A stretch of DNA of 64,000 nucleotides from Pedobacter cryoconitis (GTDB lineage: Bacteria > Bacteroidota > Bacteroidia > Sphingobacteriales > Sphingobacteriaceae): positions 177,300 through 241,299 of the forward strand of contig NZ_JACHCE010000002.1 of NCBI RefSeq assembly GCF_014200605.1, given 5' to 3'. The notes beneath the pieces are model-generated. The model was not told where the DNA came from and did no database searches. It worked only from the letters and a program-made list of their open reading frames with translations. Shown here in pieces: positions 1 through 9,369 of this stretch. Each line of letters begins with the position of its first letter. Positions within the stretch are counted from its first letter, which is position 1. The position numbers and the translations under genes were made by a program.

Positions 1-1834
1 CCTGTTTTCCGTTTGCTACGGCTTTAAATGCAGCTCTGATAGCTATTTCTGTTTTTCCGAAACCTACATCACCACAAACTAGCCTGTCCATTGGATGCGG
101 GGCTTCCATATCTTTTTTAACATCATTGGTAGCTTTCATCTGATCTGGGGTGTCTTCATAAATAAATGAAGCTTCCAGTTCAGTTTCCAGATAACCATCA
201 GGATCGAAAGCAGTTCCTACCTGCGATTTTCTCAGGGCATAGAGCTTGATCAGGTCCCGGGCGATGTCTTTAACTTTTTTTTTTGTGGTCTTTTTGAGTT
301 TATCCCAGGCTTCTGTACCCAGTTTATTCATTTTTGGCGGTGTACCGTCTTTTCCACTGTATTTTGCGATACGGTTCAGCGAGTTGATATTGACATATAA
401 CAGGTCATTATCAGCATAAACCAACCGGATCATTTCTTGCGTTTTGCCGTTTACTTCTACTTTTTCCAGACCTGCATATTTTCCAATTCCGTGATCGATA
501 TGGGTAACGAAATCTCCTGGTTTCAGATCTCTCAGGTCTTTCATGGTTATCGCCTGACTGCGCTGATAACCGCGTTTGAGTTTGTATTTATAAAACCTGT
601 CAAAGATCTGGTGATCGGTATAAAAAGCAATGGATTGCTGCGGATCAATAAATCCTTCTCTTAACTGAATATTGACAGGGACGAATTTCGCTGTTTTATC
701 AATATCATCCAGTATCGCATACAAACGCTCAGTTTGTTTAGGAGAAGAGCTGGAGATAAAGTTGTGAATGCCGTTTTTCTCGTTTTCTTTCAGATTGTGG
801 ATCAGCAGATTGAAATCTTTGTTGAAAGAAGGCTGTGGTTTGGTGTCAAACAGAAATACATGGTCTGTTTTATAGAAAAATTGCTTTCCAAATTCTATCA
901 GAGAGAAATCATGGAGAATATCGCCGATCATTCTTTCGTCTGAGAAAGCAAACTTAGGATCTATCCAGTCCAGGTTTTCCTGTTTTTCTTTTGCAGGAAG
1001 TGCTTTCCATAATTCTACTGCTTTTTTATAGCCTGTTTTGATGATATCGAGGGTGAACTCTACGTCTTTAAACCAGAGCTGAGTATCATTTTCGATGTAA
1101 TCGAGTAGATTTATATTACTTTCTGTAAGGTATTTGGACTGTACGTTAGGGATAATAGTAAAGGTCTTCACGTCCTCGACAGAAAGCTGGCTTTCAATTT
1201 CGAATGTTCTGATGCTCTCTACTTCATCGCCAAAAAACTCAATTCTGTAAGGTAAATCATGGGAGAAAGAGAATATATCTACAATCCCACCGCGAATAGA
1301 GAACTGACCTGGTTCATAAACAAATTCTGTCCGGTTAAAATCATAATCAACCAGGAATTCATTAATGAAGTCTATGCATAATTTTACGCCCAGACTAATC
1401 TCAAGTGTGTTTTTCTCCAGAATATCTCTGTTGATTACCTTTTCGGCCAGTGCTTCAGGATAGGTAACTACTATTTTTCCAAAAGAGGAATTATGGTTTA
1501 GTTCATTGAGTACTTCTGCTCTTGCAAGCACATTGGCGGTATCTACCTGGGTAAAGTCAAAGGCTTTACGGAAAGATGAAGGGAAAAGTAATACTTCTTT
1601 TTCAATTATACTTTCCAGATCGGCCATAAAATAAGCGGCCTCTTCTCTGTCCGGAAGGATAAATAATTGTGGTTTATGCAACAGGAAATAGGTAGTTACT
1701 GCAATTACGGCATCAGCAGAGCCAACTAAACCTTTTAATTGAAGTTTATTACCTTTACCCGAGTTGAGGGTCTTTGCAAGCGCTTCGATGCGCTCATCAG
1801 TTTTATATCTATTGATCAGGTCACGGATGTTCAC
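1..1834 (-). CDS. mfd: Transcription-repair coupling factor Mfd (5' part; gene runs off the left edge)
   Basis: Mfd removes RNA polymerase stalled at DNA lesions and recruits UvrA/UvrB. The first 611 codons are present, covering the UvrB-like N-terminal domains, the RNA-polymerase-interacting region and the start of the translocase motor. A Walker A motif (CGDVGFGKTEIA) lies near residues 586-597, preceded by the typical D-Q-x-x-A helicase Q-motif region. I chose the GTG at 1834 (VNIRDLINRYK): no ATG lies upstream in frame within the 39-bp gap to the divergent DUF2752 gene. The C-terminal part lies outside the window. Identity is firm; the exact start is inferred. Confidence 0.93.
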   Translation of the reverse strand, partial: MNIRDLINRYKTDERIEALAKTLNSGKGNKLQLKGLVGSADAVIAVTTYFLLHKPQLFILPDREEAAYFMADLESIIEKEVLLFPSSFRKAFDFTQVDTANVLARAEVLNELNHNSSFGKIVVTYPEALAEKVINRDILEKNTLEISLGVKLCIDFINEFLVDYDFNRTEFVYEPGQFSIRGGIVDIFSFSHDLPYRIEFFGDEVESIRTFEIESQLSVEDVKTFTIIPNVQSKYLTESNINLLDYIENDTQLWFKDVEFTLDIIKTGYKKAVELWKALPAKEKQENLDWIDPKFAFSDERMIGDILHDFSLIEFGKQFFYKTDHVFLFDTKPQPSFNKDFNLLIHNLKENEKNGIHNFISSSSPKQTERLYAILDDIDKTAKFVPVNIQLREGFIDPQQSIAFYTDHQIFDRFYKYKLKRGYQRSQAITMKDLRDLKPGDFVTHIDHGIGKYAGLEKVEVNGKTQEMIRLVYADNDLLYVNINSLNRIAKYSGKDGTPPKMNKLGTEAWDKLKKTTKKKVKDIARDLIKLYALRKSQVGTAFDPDGYLETELEASFIYEDTPDQMKATNDVKKDMEAPHPMDRLVCGDVGFGKTEIAIRAAFKAVANGKQ

Positions 1835-1873
1835 TTCACAAAGATAATATTTATGATTTGCTAATATGTAACA

Positions 1874-2215
1874 ATGCAGCCATTTATGACTCTAAAATTC
1901 AAAAGTGTGATGCTTAGCCGGTTAGGCCGTATACCATGGGAGCTGATTTTCTGGGTTATGGGTTTATTCCTGCTGGCCATAGCTGAACCACAGGGACATG
2001 GCCAGGTGCAGCATTTTACTTTTTGCCCTCTGGCAAACCTTGGTCTGGACTGGTGCCCGGGCTGCGGATTGGGAAGAGCTGTTACGCAGCTGTTTCATGG
2101 TCATCTGAAAGAGAGCTTTCATCAGCACTGGCTTGGTTTGCCTGCGGTAGTGATTATAGGACTGAGAATAATAAAACTTGGTCAAGATGAGTGGAAAAAG
2201 AATAGAATAAATTAA
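1874..2215 (+). CDS. DUF2752 family small membrane protein
   Basis: A 113-residue protein with two hydrophobic segments (about residues 23-38 and 86-99). Between them is the DUF2752 signature: a conserved Cys followed by W-C-P-G-C-G-L-G-R-A and then F-H-G. The family has no established biochemical role; the conserved cysteines suggest metal or redox chemistry, which is inference. It lies 17 bp upstream of a TM2-domain gene, a pairing often seen in Bacteroidota, and the two are probably co-transcribed. Translation may start at the internal Met13, which begins just before the first membrane segment. Confidence 0.75.
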   Translation: MQPFMTLKFKSVMLSRLGRIPWELIFWVMGLFLLAIAEPQGHGQVQHFTFCPLANLGLDWCPGCGLGRAVTQLFHGHLKESFHQHWLGLPAVVIIGLRIIKLGQDEWKKNRIN

Positions 2216-2232
2216 ATATAAGGAGAAAGATT

Positions 2233-2595
2233 ATGTACAACTCACCATTTATGATGCTTCCGGGCATCACGCCTCAAGAGTTTTCTTACTTGCAGTCTAT
2301 GACAGCGGGTTTTAATGAGCAGCAATTGAATGGGTTTCTAATGATTTATAATAGTAAAAGAAGAAACCCTGATGATATGGTACTGTATTGTGTGCTGGGA
2401 TTTTTTGTACCTGGATTATCCAGGTTTTTAGTGAACCAGATCGGGATGGGAATCCTTTATTTTTTCACTTATGGGTTATGTATGATTGGTACAATTATAG
2501 ACCTGGTGAATTATAAAAACCTTGCTTTTGAATACAATCAGAAAGTAGCTTTTGAGAGTCTGCAAATGGCAAAAATGGGAGCAATATCTCAATAA
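2233..2595 (+). CDS. TM2 domain-containing membrane protein
   Basis: A 120-residue protein with a soluble N-terminal half (about 1-45) and a TM2-type hairpin of two membrane segments (about 50-66 and 73-90). The junction carries the typical G-x-x-x-P-G-L-x-R-F and G-x-G-x-x-Y-F-F-T motifs. TM2 proteins are small inner-membrane proteins of mostly unknown function. It follows the DUF2752 gene by 17 bp and precedes nif3 by 41 bp, so the three may be expressed together. Confidence 0.75.
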   Translation: MYNSPFMMLPGITPQEFSYLQSMTAGFNEQQLNGFLMIYNSKRRNPDDMVLYCVLGFFVPGLSRFLVNQIGMGILYFFTYGLCMIGTIIDLVNYKNLAFEYNQKVAFESLQMAKMGAISQ

Positions 2596-2636
2596 AATTC
2601 TAAAGGGCTCTAAACCTTATTGTATCTTTACGCATT

Positions 2637-3734
2637 ATGAGATTAGCTGTAATTACGAAACATCTGGAGGCTTATGCACCATTGAACTATCAGGAAGACT
2701 ATGATAATTCTGGTTTGCTGACGGGTGATATAAATCAGGAAATTACTGGAGCTTTAGTCGCTCTTGATTGTACTGAAGATGTTGTTGATGAGGCGATTGC
2801 GAATAACTGTAATTTGATCATTACGCATCACCCTATTGTTTTTAAGGGATTGAAAAAGTTTACGGGAAAGAATTATGTAGAACGTGTTATTGTTAAAGCA
2901 ATTCAGAATAATATCGCTTTGTATGCGATCCATACCAATCTTGACAGTGTGCATAATGGTGTAAATGGAGTAATTTGCAGACGTTTGGGTTTAAAACAAG
3001 CGAAGATCCTTGCGCCAAAAGATGGTGTTCTGAAAAAACTGGTTACTTTTTGCCCTACAGCACAGGTGGGCAGATTAAGAGAAGCTCTTTTTGCTGCTGG
3101 TGCAGGTAATATTGCCAATTATAGTGAGTGCAGTTTTAATGCAGAGGGGGTGGGTACGTTTAAAGCTTCGGCTGGTACACAACCTTTTGTTGGACAGCAT
3201 GGGATACAACATCAGGAACCGGAAACGAGGATTGAAACGGTATTTTTAATTCAGGATGAAAGAAAAGTATTGCTTGCTTTGTTAGAAAATCATCCCTATG
3301 AAGAGGTGGCCTATGATATTTATCCGCTTGAAAATAAGTTAAATACTGTGGGGGCTGGTATGGTTGGCTGGCTGGAAGAGGAGATGGATACGGCAGACTT
3401 TTTGAGATTTGTAAAATCAAGAATGAATGTTACCCTGATCAGGCATACTAAAGATACTGGAAGGAAAATTAAAAAAGTAGCGGTTTGCGGCGGTTCAGGT
3501 AGTTTTCTGCTGGGTAATGCAATTGCAGCTGGCGCGGATGCTTTTATTACAGCAGATTTTAAGTATCATGAGTTTTTTGATGCGGACGGAAAACTGATTA
3601 TCGCTGATATCGGGCATTTTGAGAGTGAACAGTTCACTTCGAACTTACTGGCGGATATTCTGGAGCAGAAATTTCCTGAAATGAGGGTCCGTTTAACGGA
3701 AGTGAACACGAATCCTATAAATTATTTTTATTAA
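2637..3734 (+). CDS. Nif3-like dinuclear metal centre hexameric protein
   Basis: A 365-residue member of the NIF3/YbgI (DUF34) family, which forms toroidal hexamers with a two-metal site per subunit. Metal-ligand motifs are visible: I-T-H-H-P near residue 65, A-I-H-T-N-L-D near 98, and I-G-H-F-E-S-E-Q near 328. The extra central segment (about residues 130-240) matches the PII/CutA-like insert domain of the long bacterial form. Some members are linked to GTP cyclohydrolase-type or metal-chaperone roles, but the physiological function is unsettled. In many Bacteroidota the next gene is the C4 zinc-ribbon protein; here that gene lies 14.6 kb away at 18381. Confidence 0.9.
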   Translation: MRLAVITKHLEAYAPLNYQEDYDNSGLLTGDINQEITGALVALDCTEDVVDEAIANNCNLIITHHPIVFKGLKKFTGKNYVERVIVKAIQNNIALYAIHTNLDSVHNGVNGVICRRLGLKQAKILAPKDGVLKKLVTFCPTAQVGRLREALFAAGAGNIANYSECSFNAEGVGTFKASAGTQPFVGQHGIQHQEPETRIETVFLIQDERKVLLALLENHPYEEVAYDIYPLENKLNTVGAGMVGWLEEEMDTADFLRFVKSRMNVTLIRHTKDTGRKIKKVAVCGGSGSFLLGNAIAAGADAFITADFKYHEFFDADGKLIIADIGHFESEQFTSNLLADILEQKFPEMRVRLTEVNTNPINYFY

Positions 3735-3773
3735 TACTTATTGCCCTCAGACGGGCTAACTATATTTTAATTG

Positions 3774-3807
3774 AAAAGGGGGCAATTATACATTGCCCCC
3801 TTTTTTT
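3774..3807. terminator. Bidirectional intrinsic terminator between nif3 and GH20 genes
   Basis: A perfect GC-rich hairpin (GGGGGCAAT paired with ATTGCCCCC, TATAC-type loop) is flanked by A4 on the left and T7 on the right. It can end both the plus-strand nif3 transcript and the minus-strand hexosaminidase transcript. Confidence 0.85.
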
Positions 3808-5443
3808 ATTTTTTGGTTTCTTCGGTCTGCGCATCGTAGTCAGCGATTGCTACCTCAACTCCTTCTGTTTTCCAATGGGCTTCAATCAACTTCATGGTAT
3901 TCTTGAAATAGGTATAGTCTTTACGGGATAAATCAGTCCATCCTACTTCTGCATAAGCTGCCAGACGTGGATATATTTTACGCTGCATATCTGCTACTTC
4001 AGGAATAAATTCACTCCACATCTGACAACCCAGGCCTAATACATGTTTATCATATTTAGGATCAAGTCCTTCTGGTATAGGATTAAAATCGTATGCTTTT
4101 CTGATCGGTATTTCTTTATAATCGTAATCCAGATAAGTGTAAATATGATAAGAATTAACCAGGTCATATCCTTTTGAGGCTGCACTGGTGATCATATCTG
4201 TGGTGCCTCTCCAAAAATGAACTATAGTTCCCTGATCCAGCTTTTCTTTAACGATCGTCTCTTTTTCATCTGTAAATTCATGTACTTTACCACCCATAAT
4301 TTCATTCCATCCCATCATACGGCGGCCTTTTGAGGCAATGAATTTAGAAATCTTATTGGTAAACCAGATTTGTACATCCGCAGGTGATTTTAAGTTTTCT
4401 CTGACCATTAAAGCCTGTATCTGAGGAGAACTTTTCCACTGGTCATATAAAACCTCGTCTCCGCCAATATGAATTACTTTTGAAGGGAATAAAGCCATAA
4501 CTTCAGTCAGGACATCTTCTAAGAAAGTATAGACTTTAGGATCTGCCACGTTGTAGGTGTCTTTGAACTTTCCAAAAGTCACCGGAACTTCTACTTTTTC
4601 TCCTGTAGTACCTAACCAGGGGTAAGCTGCAATTGCCGCGGTGGCATGACCCGGCATTTCGATTTCAGGTACAACGGTAATATGTCTTTCGGCCGCATAA
4701 CGCACCACTTCTTTGATTTGTTCTTGTGTATAGAAGCCTTCATGTGGTTTCCCGGAGCGTTTATCGCTTCTCCAGGCTAATTGTGAATCTTTACGTTTAG
4801 AGCCGATTCTGGTTAGTTCAGGATATTTTTTGATCTCTATCCTCCATCCCTGATCGTCTGTTAAATGCCAGTGAAATACATTCATTTTCAGCATAGCCAT
4901 ATCGTCCAGGAGTTGTTTTACTACTTTTTCTCCTTTGAAATGACGGCCTTCATCAAGCATCATGGCCCGCCAGCTAAAACGTGGTTTATCTTTAATGGTT
5001 ACAAAGGGAACTGTCGCCAGCCGGCCTTTCTTCTCTACACTGATTAATTGAATCAATGTTTGAATACCATAAAACAAACCTGCTTTATCGGTTGCAGCTA
5101 TTTTTATTCCTTTCGCATTGACAACCAGTTCGTAGCCTTCTTTGCCAAAATCGGTTGATTTACTTTCATCCAGTTGCAGCAGAATATTGTTTTGACTGGC
5201 TTTTGGTGTAATGGTTACAGGAATATTCAACCCTGTGGAAACAGAGAGCTTGTCTTTTAAATAAAGGGCTTCTGTGGGTAAACCACGAACAATAATTTTT
5301 GTTGCTGCACTAAGTTTCAGGTTTCCTTTTGCAGTTTCCAGGGTTAAAGGGCGCGGAGAAATAAGAGGCTCTGTTTGTGCAGAGACTTTTTGGTTACTCA
5401 CCAGTAAGCAGAGTACTGCAAACGGGACTAAAAGCTTTTTCAT
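3806..5443 (-). CDS. Secreted beta-N-acetylhexosaminidase, glycoside hydrolase family 20
   Basis: A 545-residue enzyme expected to release terminal GlcNAc/GalNAc from chitin oligosaccharides or glycans. It has a Sec signal peptide (residues 1-22, ending VSA-Q), a GH20b-type N-terminal domain (about 25-150) and the GH20 barrel from about 155. Catalytic Asp329-Glu330 lie in H-I-G-G-D-E. Other GH20 hallmarks are M-L-D-x-G-R-H-F and H-W-H-L-x-D-D-Q-G-W. There is no lipobox, so it is probably periplasmic or secreted. The next gene upstream on the same strand is a phospholipase C (59-bp gap). No SusCD pair is nearby, so it is not part of a classic polysaccharide-utilisation locus. Confidence 0.93.
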   Translation of the reverse strand: MKKLLVPFAVLCLLVSNQKVSAQTEPLISPRPLTLETAKGNLKLSAATKIIVRGLPTEALYLKDKLSVSTGLNIPVTITPKASQNNILLQLDESKSTDFGKEGYELVVNAKGIKIAATDKAGLFYGIQTLIQLISVEKKGRLATVPFVTIKDKPRFSWRAMMLDEGRHFKGEKVVKQLLDDMAMLKMNVFHWHLTDDQGWRIEIKKYPELTRIGSKRKDSQLAWRSDKRSGKPHEGFYTQEQIKEVVRYAAERHITVVPEIEMPGHATAAIAAYPWLGTTGEKVEVPVTFGKFKDTYNVADPKVYTFLEDVLTEVMALFPSKVIHIGGDEVLYDQWKSSPQIQALMVRENLKSPADVQIWFTNKISKFIASKGRRMMGWNEIMGGKVHEFTDEKETIVKEKLDQGTIVHFWRGTTDMITSAASKGYDLVNSYHIYTYLDYDYKEIPIRKAYDFNPIPEGLDPKYDKHVLGLGCQMWSEFIPEVADMQRKIYPRLAAYAEVGWTDLSRKDYTYFKNTMKLIEAHWKTEGVEVAIADYDAQTEETKK

Positions 5444-5502
5444 AATGGTTTTGGTTAAGTTGGGGAATTCTTAATATATTAATTTTTAATGAAATAGCTT
5501 AT

Positions 5503-7938
5503 TTATAGGTTTGCCATCAATGGGTCCGTAAAACTTTCTCTGGAATGTTCTACATGGCCGGCAAAAGTTTGGCTAAACGCAGAATTACCCTGTACTTTAA
5601 TGGTAAAATCATACCAGGAATGACTGTTTTTAAGATCAATGGGCACAAGTTTTTCGGTTTCTTTTGCACCAATTAAGATATCAGTTATTTGGGTATGGTA
5701 AGCATTATCTGTCAGTGTTAATTGAAGAGGGATGCCTTTTTTAAGACGTTTAATTTGTAGCAGTACATTGCCGTTTAATTTATCAATTTTCCCTTTTTCA
5801 TTTTGATAAAGCAGGGAGATCATAATTTCCGGGTCATTAGCATTGCCTGTAAAATGTCTGAAAAAGCCATTTACACTGTATACTTTCAAATCGTAATGCT
5901 GGTTCTCAAAAGTATCTAAAGGCCAGGTATAATTGAGTGTATCTCCCGCAGCTGCTGTAAATGACCAGTTTTTAGCTTTGGCGTAGATATTAAACCCTGC
6001 TCCGCTTGCCTGTTTGCCAAAATATTTATTACCTGCTGTAAGTGCTATTTGAAATTGATTTTTAGCTGGATTTAATGCGCCCTGTGTATAGATTTCATAA
6101 GGAATGGCATTAGCAGGTTTAATTCCTTTTTCCTGCTCAGGAAGATGTGCAGAACCTTTACTTTGTTTAACTACCGCAGCAATTTCATGTGCTGCTAATT
6201 TTTTAAAGTTATCAGGAAGTTTGGCGAACTGAGCTTTATGGATTCCTTCTATAAAGGGCTTTCTTTCTATAGTTTCGGGCATTGGTATTTTCTCGCCATT
6301 GTAAGGCCTGAAAACAGATGTGAGGTCTCCGCAAAGACTTCTGCGCCACGAAGTAAGGTTTTCTTCGTGTATCTTCTGCCCTGTTTTATGACTTAAAAAG
6401 TGTTCGAGAAACTGAATGGATGAGGTATGGTCGAAAACCTGTGAATTCACATAACCTCCCCTTGACCAGGGAGAAACAATAACCATTGGGACTCTAAAGC
6501 CTAAACCTACGGGGCTCTCTCTTTTACTCTGGCCTTTTTGTACAAACTCGGCATCTGTATCGAGGCTTTTGGAGACAATACCTGTGGAAGGATCTTTAGG
6601 ATTTGGCGCTGTAAATGGAGGGACGTGATCAAAATACCCATCATTTTCATCATAGGTAAGAACAAAAATTGTCTTTTTCCAGACCTCTGGGTTTTTTGTT
6701 AAAATATCTATGGCTTCTGATAAATACCAGGCGCCATACCATGGGGCGCCTGGATGATCAGAAAAATTGCAGGGGGCAACCAACCAGGAAACGGCTGGTA
6801 ATTTTCCACTGTCAACATCAGACCGAAACTGATGTAGTACGTCTCCCTTTGGAATTTCTGTAGTCCGTTCTTTCCCCTGATCATTGTAACTGATGGTTTC
6901 CAGCTTATGAAAGTCAGGATCGTTTCTGTTTGTTGTAAAGGCTCTTTTATGCAATTCCTGTTGTTCGGGGCTTAAAGATTCAAGCGGATTCTTTTCCAGA
7001 AAATCCAAATCTTTCTGATACCGTTCCAATGTTTTCTGAAGTTTAGGATCTGGCTTTTCTTTCAGTTTGGCGGCCAGATCTGCTGTCGCTTTTTTTAGCC
7101 ATATGATATGTTCAGGATGTCTTTTAACGTGATATTGCTTGAAAAATTCAATTGGATTGTCTGTAAAGTTACCGAGCCAGTCATCCTGTTCTCCTTCAAA
7201 ACCTACACCTGCACTGAGTTCATTCTGATATATTTTCCAGTCCACGCCATGTGCAGATAACCGCTCTGGAAATGTTCCCCACGAAAGACGTTCTGATCCG
7301 TCAATATCTCCATTATCCAGGTGGGCTTTAGCTGTTCCGTTTTGTTCTTCTCTGATTTTCCCTGTCCAGAAGAAGGTACGGTTCGGGCTTGTACCAGTCA
7401 GTGAAGAACAGAAACTATGGTCACAAACGGTGAATGCATCGGCCAGCGCATAATAAAAAGGGATATCTTCTCTGTTATAATAACCCATGGTCAGGGGCAT
7501 ATCAGCATAAGCTTTATTACCGGATCTTTTAGCTTCCAGCCAACCGTTGAAGTCTCCATGATTTCGGGCGTCAACCTGATTTTCCCACGAATGTGGTAAG
7601 GAATTCATCCAGGTTGCCCGGGTATCTTTAAGGTCTAATCTGAAAGGGGCATAGGTTTCTCCTTTTTTGTTGCTCTGCAACCAGACAGGATAATTATTAG
7701 GTAAACGGATAGCTCTGGGATCATTAAATCCGCGGACTCCTTTGAGTGAACCGAAAGCATGATCAAAAGATCTGTTTTCCTGCATCAGGAATACAATATG
7801 CTCTGCATCTAAAAATGTGGTTCCTAAATCAGGATCTATGGCCAATGCCCTTTGTATTGATCCTGGTAAAATTGTTGAAAGACTTAAAGCTCCGGTTAAT
7901 AAGGAAGCTTTCTTTATAAAATCTCTTCTGTTTTCCAT
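5503..7938 (-). CDS. Phosphocholine-specific phospholipase C (PlcH/PlcN family)
   Basis: An 811-residue exported enzyme of the acid-phosphatase/phospholipase C superfamily. It begins with a twin-arginine signal (R-R-D-F-I-K-K at 4-10, then a hydrophobic stretch to about 33), so it should leave the cytoplasm folded. The N-terminal catalytic motif M-Q-E-N-R-S-F-D-H lies near residues 52-60, and T-Y-D-E-N-D-G-Y-F-D-H lies about residue 425. The C-terminal third contains two beta-rich DUF756-type modules typical of this family. It should hydrolyse phosphatidylcholine or sphingomyelin-type lipids, possibly for phosphate or choline scavenging (inference). It is divergent from the ECF sigma gene at 8078. 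Confidence 0.9.
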   Translation of the reverse strand: MENRRDFIKKASLLTGALSLSTILPGSIQRALAIDPDLGTTFLDAEHIVFLMQENRSFDHAFGSLKGVRGFNDPRAIRLPNNYPVWLQSNKKGETYAPFRLDLKDTRATWMNSLPHSWENQVDARNHGDFNGWLEAKRSGNKAYADMPLTMGYYNREDIPFYYALADAFTVCDHSFCSSLTGTSPNRTFFWTGKIREEQNGTAKAHLDNGDIDGSERLSWGTFPERLSAHGVDWKIYQNELSAGVGFEGEQDDWLGNFTDNPIEFFKQYHVKRHPEHIIWLKKATADLAAKLKEKPDPKLQKTLERYQKDLDFLEKNPLESLSPEQQELHKRAFTTNRNDPDFHKLETISYNDQGKERTTEIPKGDVLHQFRSDVDSGKLPAVSWLVAPCNFSDHPGAPWYGAWYLSEAIDILTKNPEVWKKTIFVLTYDENDGYFDHVPPFTAPNPKDPSTGIVSKSLDTDAEFVQKGQSKRESPVGLGFRVPMVIVSPWSRGGYVNSQVFDHTSSIQFLEHFLSHKTGQKIHEENLTSWRRSLCGDLTSVFRPYNGEKIPMPETIERKPFIEGIHKAQFAKLPDNFKKLAAHEIAAVVKQSKGSAHLPEQEKGIKPANAIPYEIYTQGALNPAKNQFQIALTAGNKYFGKQASGAGFNIYAKAKNWSFTAAAGDTLNYTWPLDTFENQHYDLKVYSVNGFFRHFTGNANDPEIMISLLYQNEKGKIDKLNGNVLLQIKRLKKGIPLQLTLTDNAYHTQITDILIGAKETEKLVPIDLKNSHSWYDFTIKVQGNSAFSQTFAGHVEHSRESFTDPLMANL

Positions 7939-8026
7939 GTACTATAAAAATCTAAAAATTATTTTAACTGACAAGCTTATAAGTGATTTAATATTGTTTT
8001 AAATCATATCGTTACCCGGACCTCAG

Positions 8027-8057
8027 TTTTGAATCGTTCTAAATTATCTTACCTTTG
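8027..8057 (+). promoter_or_regulatory. Putative Bacteroidota-type promoter of the ECF sigma gene
   Basis: TTTTG at 8027-8031, an 18-bp spacer and TACCTTTG at 8050-8057 match the -33/-7 consensus (TTTG and TAnnTTTG) of the primary sigma factor in this phylum. The start would fall about 8064, giving a leader of roughly 14 nt before the GTG at 8078. This suggests the sigma gene has basal housekeeping transcription. Confidence 0.6.
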
Positions 8058-8077
8058 GCGATTAAATCGTAAGGATC

Positions 8078-8632
8078 GTGTCTGAACAGTCTACTGATAA
8101 ATTAACAAGTCAGCTTAAAATTGATGAAGTATCTTTCTTTCATCTTTATGAACGCTATTGGAAAAAGCTATATCAGCTGGGATATAAATATCTTGGTGAT
8201 GTTTACCGCGCTGAAGGTGTAGTACAGGAAGTTTTTACCTCTATATGGCAACGCAAAGATACTTTATTGCTGAGTGAAGATACGATTGAAAATTATCTGG
8301 TCCGTGCAGTGCGTTTCCGCATCAGCCGTATTTACAGTGATGAAGTCCGTAAAACAAAAAAGATGGATGAATTGCTGCAAAGGCAAACAATTGGGGATAA
8401 TAACCATACGGAACAGGAAGTTCTTTACCGTTTTTTAAGAGAAGATATTGATAAATTGGTGGATTGTCTGCCTGAACGCTGCAAGGCTGTATATGTGTTA
8501 AGCAGGGAAAAGGGATTAAACAATCAGGAAATCGCAGGGAATCTGCTGATCTCTGAAAAAACGGTTGAAAATCAATTGACAAAAGCACTGAAATTTATCC
8601 GTAAAGGACTTGAAAAATATCCTTTATCTTAA
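8078..8632 (+). CDS. RNA polymerase sigma factor, ECF subfamily
   Basis: A 184-residue sigma-70 family protein. Region 2 (about residues 20-85) includes F-x-x-L-Y-E-R-Y-W-K-K-L-Y and V-V-Q-E-V-F-T-S-I-W. Region 4 (about 128-180) has L-P-E-R-C-K-A-V-Y and an HTH ending in S-E-K-T-V-E-N-Q-L. It resembles the Bacteroidota ECF sigma factors that control TonB-receptor genes. The start is GTG at 8078 because a stop lies five codons upstream with no ATG between; AAGGA sits just upstream. It is followed by a one-TM anti-sigma-like gene (74-bp gap) and the iron-uptake-like genes it probably controls. Confidence 0.92.
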   Translation: MSEQSTDKLTSQLKIDEVSFFHLYERYWKKLYQLGYKYLGDVYRAEGVVQEVFTSIWQRKDTLLLSEDTIENYLVRAVRFRISRIYSDEVRKTKKMDELLQRQTIGDNNHTEQEVLYRFLREDIDKLVDCLPERCKAVYVLSREKGLNNQEIAGNLLISEKTVENQLTKALKFIRKGLEKYPLS

Positions 8633-8706
8633 AAAAAACAGTCTTTATCTGCTCAGGCATAGGGGATAAAGGTGGGTTGTGATAATTATAATCAGCAGGC
8701 CAATAT

Positions 8707-9360
8707 ATGAATCCGGAATTATTAAAAAAATGTTTATCGGGCAATGCTTCTGCCGAAGAACTGGAAATCTATGAAAAATGGATGGAGGGGGAAGCTGATG
8801 ATTTTGATGCTGAAGAATTGACTGCCGGGGATATTCCTTCACAAGCTGAAGCCTGGTCTAAGATCAGTGCCCTGAATTTGAAACATGATTATTCACAGCT
8901 TTATAAGAACCGGATACTTAAAATGACTGTTGCGGCAAGTTTGGTGGCTATATTTTGCTTTTTCGCTTTTCAGAACAAGGGTAATACTAATCAATTGATG
9001 GTTTTCCGTTATGATCATTCTAAACCGGCAATGGAAAGAGAATTTGGCGGTTTGCGGATCAGACTGGGGCATAATGGGATGGTAAAACTGGCGCAGCAGT
9101 CAAATGATACGCTTGATCTCAGCTTTTCTGGAAATATGATGTTAAGCAATACTACTTCTGCTGATAAGGAAATCATTGTGTTATCTAAAAATAATGAGGG
9201 GCAGGTATTGTCTAAGAAGCTTTTTTTGCGCAAAGGCCGTTCTTATCTCCTTGCACATTATCTTTTTAAAGCAGATGAACTGGTTATGGTCGAAAACCGC
9301 AATCTCATGGATATGCCGCCCGTCCTGGCGATCAATATGAAGAGAGATTTTGGCCTCTAA
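8707..9360 (+). CDS. Putative anti-sigma factor, single-pass membrane protein (not a typical FecR)
   Basis: A 217-residue protein. It has an acidic N-terminal cytoplasmic part (about 1-74), one membrane segment (about 78-92) and a periplasmic domain of about 125 residues. Its position after an ECF sigma gene and its topology fit an anti-sigma factor. However, I see no FecR signature (L-P-D-G-S type motif) and no secretin/TonB N-terminal domain, and it is shorter than the usual 300-390 residues. The C-terminal domain is beta-rich by appearance. The ligand is unknown. It lies 9 bp before the first DUF4374 lipoprotein gene, so the two are probably co-translated. Confidence 0.6.
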   Translation: MNPELLKKCLSGNASAEELEIYEKWMEGEADDFDAEELTAGDIPSQAEAWSKISALNLKHDYSQLYKNRILKMTVAASLVAIFCFFAFQNKGNTNQLMVFRYDHSKPAMEREFGGLRIRLGHNGMVKLAQQSNDTLDLSFSGNMMLSNTTSADKEIIVLSKNNEGQVLSKKLFLRKGRSYLLAHYLFKADELVMVENRNLMDMPPVLAINMKRDFGL

Positions 9361-9369
9361 AAGATTTAA

